The notes beneath the pieces were generated by a model that ran no database searches, was not told where the DNA came from, and was given only the letters and a program-made list of their open reading frames with translations. A stretch of DNA of 64,000 bases from Vulcanimicrobiota bacterium (GTDB taxonomy: Bacteria > Vulcanimicrobiota > Vulcanimicrobiia > Vulcanimicrobiales > Vulcanimicrobiaceae): contig DAHUZB010000007.1 of the NCBI GenBank assembly GCA_027306785.1, positions 1 to 64,000 of the forward strand, written 5' to 3'. Within the stretch, counting starts at the first letter, position 1; each line of letters opens with the position of its first letter. A program made the translations under genes and the position numbers. Shown here in pieces: positions 63,095 to 64,000 of the stretch.

Positions 63095-64000
63095 CGCGGA
63101 TGATGCCCATCATGCCGCGATCTTCGTGCGCGAGCATGTGGCAGTGGAAGACGAACGTGCCGGGATGCATGTGCCGTAGGTCGAGCAGAATCGTCACGCG
63201 GCCCGGCTTCTCGTAGGGATACGTCCACGGATCGGGCATGCCGCGATTGGGAGCGAACGTGCCGGGATGCACGGCGACCGTGTCGAGCTCGAGTTGCGAG
63301 AGCGGATTATGCGGATCGAGCACGGTGAAGACCATCTGGTGGATGTGGAACGCGTGCGTCTCGGCGGTCGCGTTGAAGAGCGTCCATTCTTCCACCGTTC
63401 CGGAGCGCACGGTGATATCGGGATTGTTCGGCACCCGTTCGTTCCCGGCGAACGTCGGATCGAACGGATGCTCGGTGAAGCCCGGCTTCGAGGTCTCGGT
63501 GATGAAGAACAGAAACGCGTTCTTATCGTTCTTGCGGTAGAGATACTGCGTGAACGTGATCGCTCGCCGCACGACATCCTCGGGATGCGCGTGCATCCAT
63601 GCGACCAGATCGCCCGCGCGCGTCTGCGACGTTTTCGCGACGGCGGTCTTCACGTTCGGCGCAGCCATGCGTATCCCGCGTAGCGTCGGGCGGATTTGCA
63701 CCAGATTGCGCGGCGGTTCGTAGGTGCCGTCCGGCCCGGTGCACGGCGTATTCATGAAGACCGTGAGCGGCTTTGTGCTCGTGGGGCGCACGATGAACTC
63801 CACGCGACCGCCCGGCGGCAATTCCACGCTGCGCATCGGCACGGCGAGCGCGTAGGGATCGGCGTTATTCGGTGAGACGGGCGTGCCGTCGCGCGCGACG
63901 ACCTGCATAAGTTGCGCCTGTCCCGCACTATCGCGCAGTTCGATATCGGCGTAGGAGTTTGCGGTGCCGTTCAGGATGCGCCAGAGTTGCGGGCGACCCA
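63084..64000 (-). CDS. Multicopper oxidase (C-terminal part; cut by window end)
   Basis: The last 300 or so residues of a multicopper oxidase; the reading frame continues past base 64000. The visible end starts PQLWRILNGTANSYADIEL and holds copper-ligand blocks: ETHAFHIHQMVF for the type 1/3 sites and the classic C-terminal FVFHCHMLAHEDRGMMGIIR with His-Cys-His-x3-His-x4-Met. Such enzymes oxidise Cu(I), Mn(II) or phenols. Copper export genes (copZ, copA) are 15 kb away. It is convergent with the epimerase (11-base overlap). Confidence 0.92.
   Translation of the reverse strand, partial: GRPQLWRILNGTANSYADIELRDSAGQAQLMQVVARDGTPVSPNNADPYALAVPMRSVELPPGGRVEFIVRPTSTKPLTVFMNTPCTGPDGTYEPPRNLVQIRPTLRGIRMAAPNVKTAVAKTSQTRAGDLVAWMHAHPEDVVRRAITFTQYLYRKNDKNAFLFFITETSKPGFTEHPFDPTFAGNERVPNNPDITVRSGTVEEWTLFNATAETHAFHIHQMVFTVLDPHNPLSQLELDTVAVHPGTFAPNRGMPDPWTYPYEKPGRVTILLDLRHMHPGTFVFHCHMLAHEDRGMMGIIRVIR

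Overview
The window is a GC-rich (roughly 65-68%), gene-dense chromosomal segment of a diderm-like, flagellated bacterium. It has a mixed character. Some genes are typical of monoderm or Gram-positive-type lineages (whiA, rqcP, divIVA, sepF, csaB with DUF5693). Others point to a second membrane: a beta-barrel-like protein, several GGGG-type lipoproteins and an AlgI-type O-acyltransferase. Together with dispersed CCTTCGACAAGCTCAGG-type repeats, this fits a deep-branching phylum such as Eremiobacterota (WPS-2/Vulcanimicrobiota). That assignment is inference from gene content, not from a database search.

Layout. 1-5 kb: a PrsA-like foldase (cut by the window start), a YabN-like half-methylase/MazG, a 3-aminobutyryl-CoA ammonia-lyase homologue, an EthD-like protein, then a cupin and a MATE transporter on the minus strand. 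4.9-11.5 kb: rqcP, whiA and a glycolytic run gap-pgk-tpiA-gpmI followed by punA. 11.7-15.3 kb: phosphoketolase and acetate kinase (acetyl-phosphate to acetate plus ATP) and a small unlisted membrane ORF. 15.5-20.4 kb: a PMT-type glycosyltransferase, a DUF5996 protein and two exported proteins. 20.5-24.2 kb: a flagellar block (flgF, flgG, a tiny FlgJ-like rod-binding protein, a FliA-like sigma) interrupted by two AT-richer hypothetical genes and a second, degenerate copy of the flgG 3' end. 24.3-31.8 kb: leuB, divIVA, sepF, yggS and lgt on the minus strand, diverging from ccdA, lspA, rluD and tgt; this is a cell-division/lipoprotein-maturation/RNA-modification cluster. 31-33.4 kb: a PfpI-like protein, a Uma2-type nuclease and an NHL-type lipoprotein. 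33.4-39.4 kb: a DUF5693-csaB-ileS operon with a structured leader. 39.6-43.7 kb: a crotonase, tRNA-Val(UAC) with a duplicated 3' end next to it, an SGNH-MBOAT fusion and an RsbW-like ATPase. 43.7-49.4 kb: an S41 protease, copZ-copA, an EamA exporter and TsaC/Sua5. 49.4-52.4 kb: four exported small or unknown proteins. 52.5-56.4 kb: a TPR-like protein, an ABC-F ATPase and an alpha-hydroxy-acid oxidase. 56.4-64 kb: an exported unknown protein, an 11-repeat BNR protein, a TetR regulator with a perfect palindromic operator facing an epimerase, and a multicopper oxidase running off the end.

The most notable signal is a family of short repeats that sits in intergenic arrays and has also entered two essential genes in frame: ileS, just before the conserved TTTPWTLP editing-site motif, and gpmI. 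Reading frames stay open, so repeat-encoded peptides would be made as part of core enzymes. Other points worth a look are TAnnnT boxes exactly six bases before start codons (possible leaderless mRNAs), the structured leader before DUF5693-csaB-ileS, and the duplicated flgG and tRNA-Val ends. No CRISPR array, rRNA, transposase or integrase was seen. No stretch over 300 bases lacks a gene.
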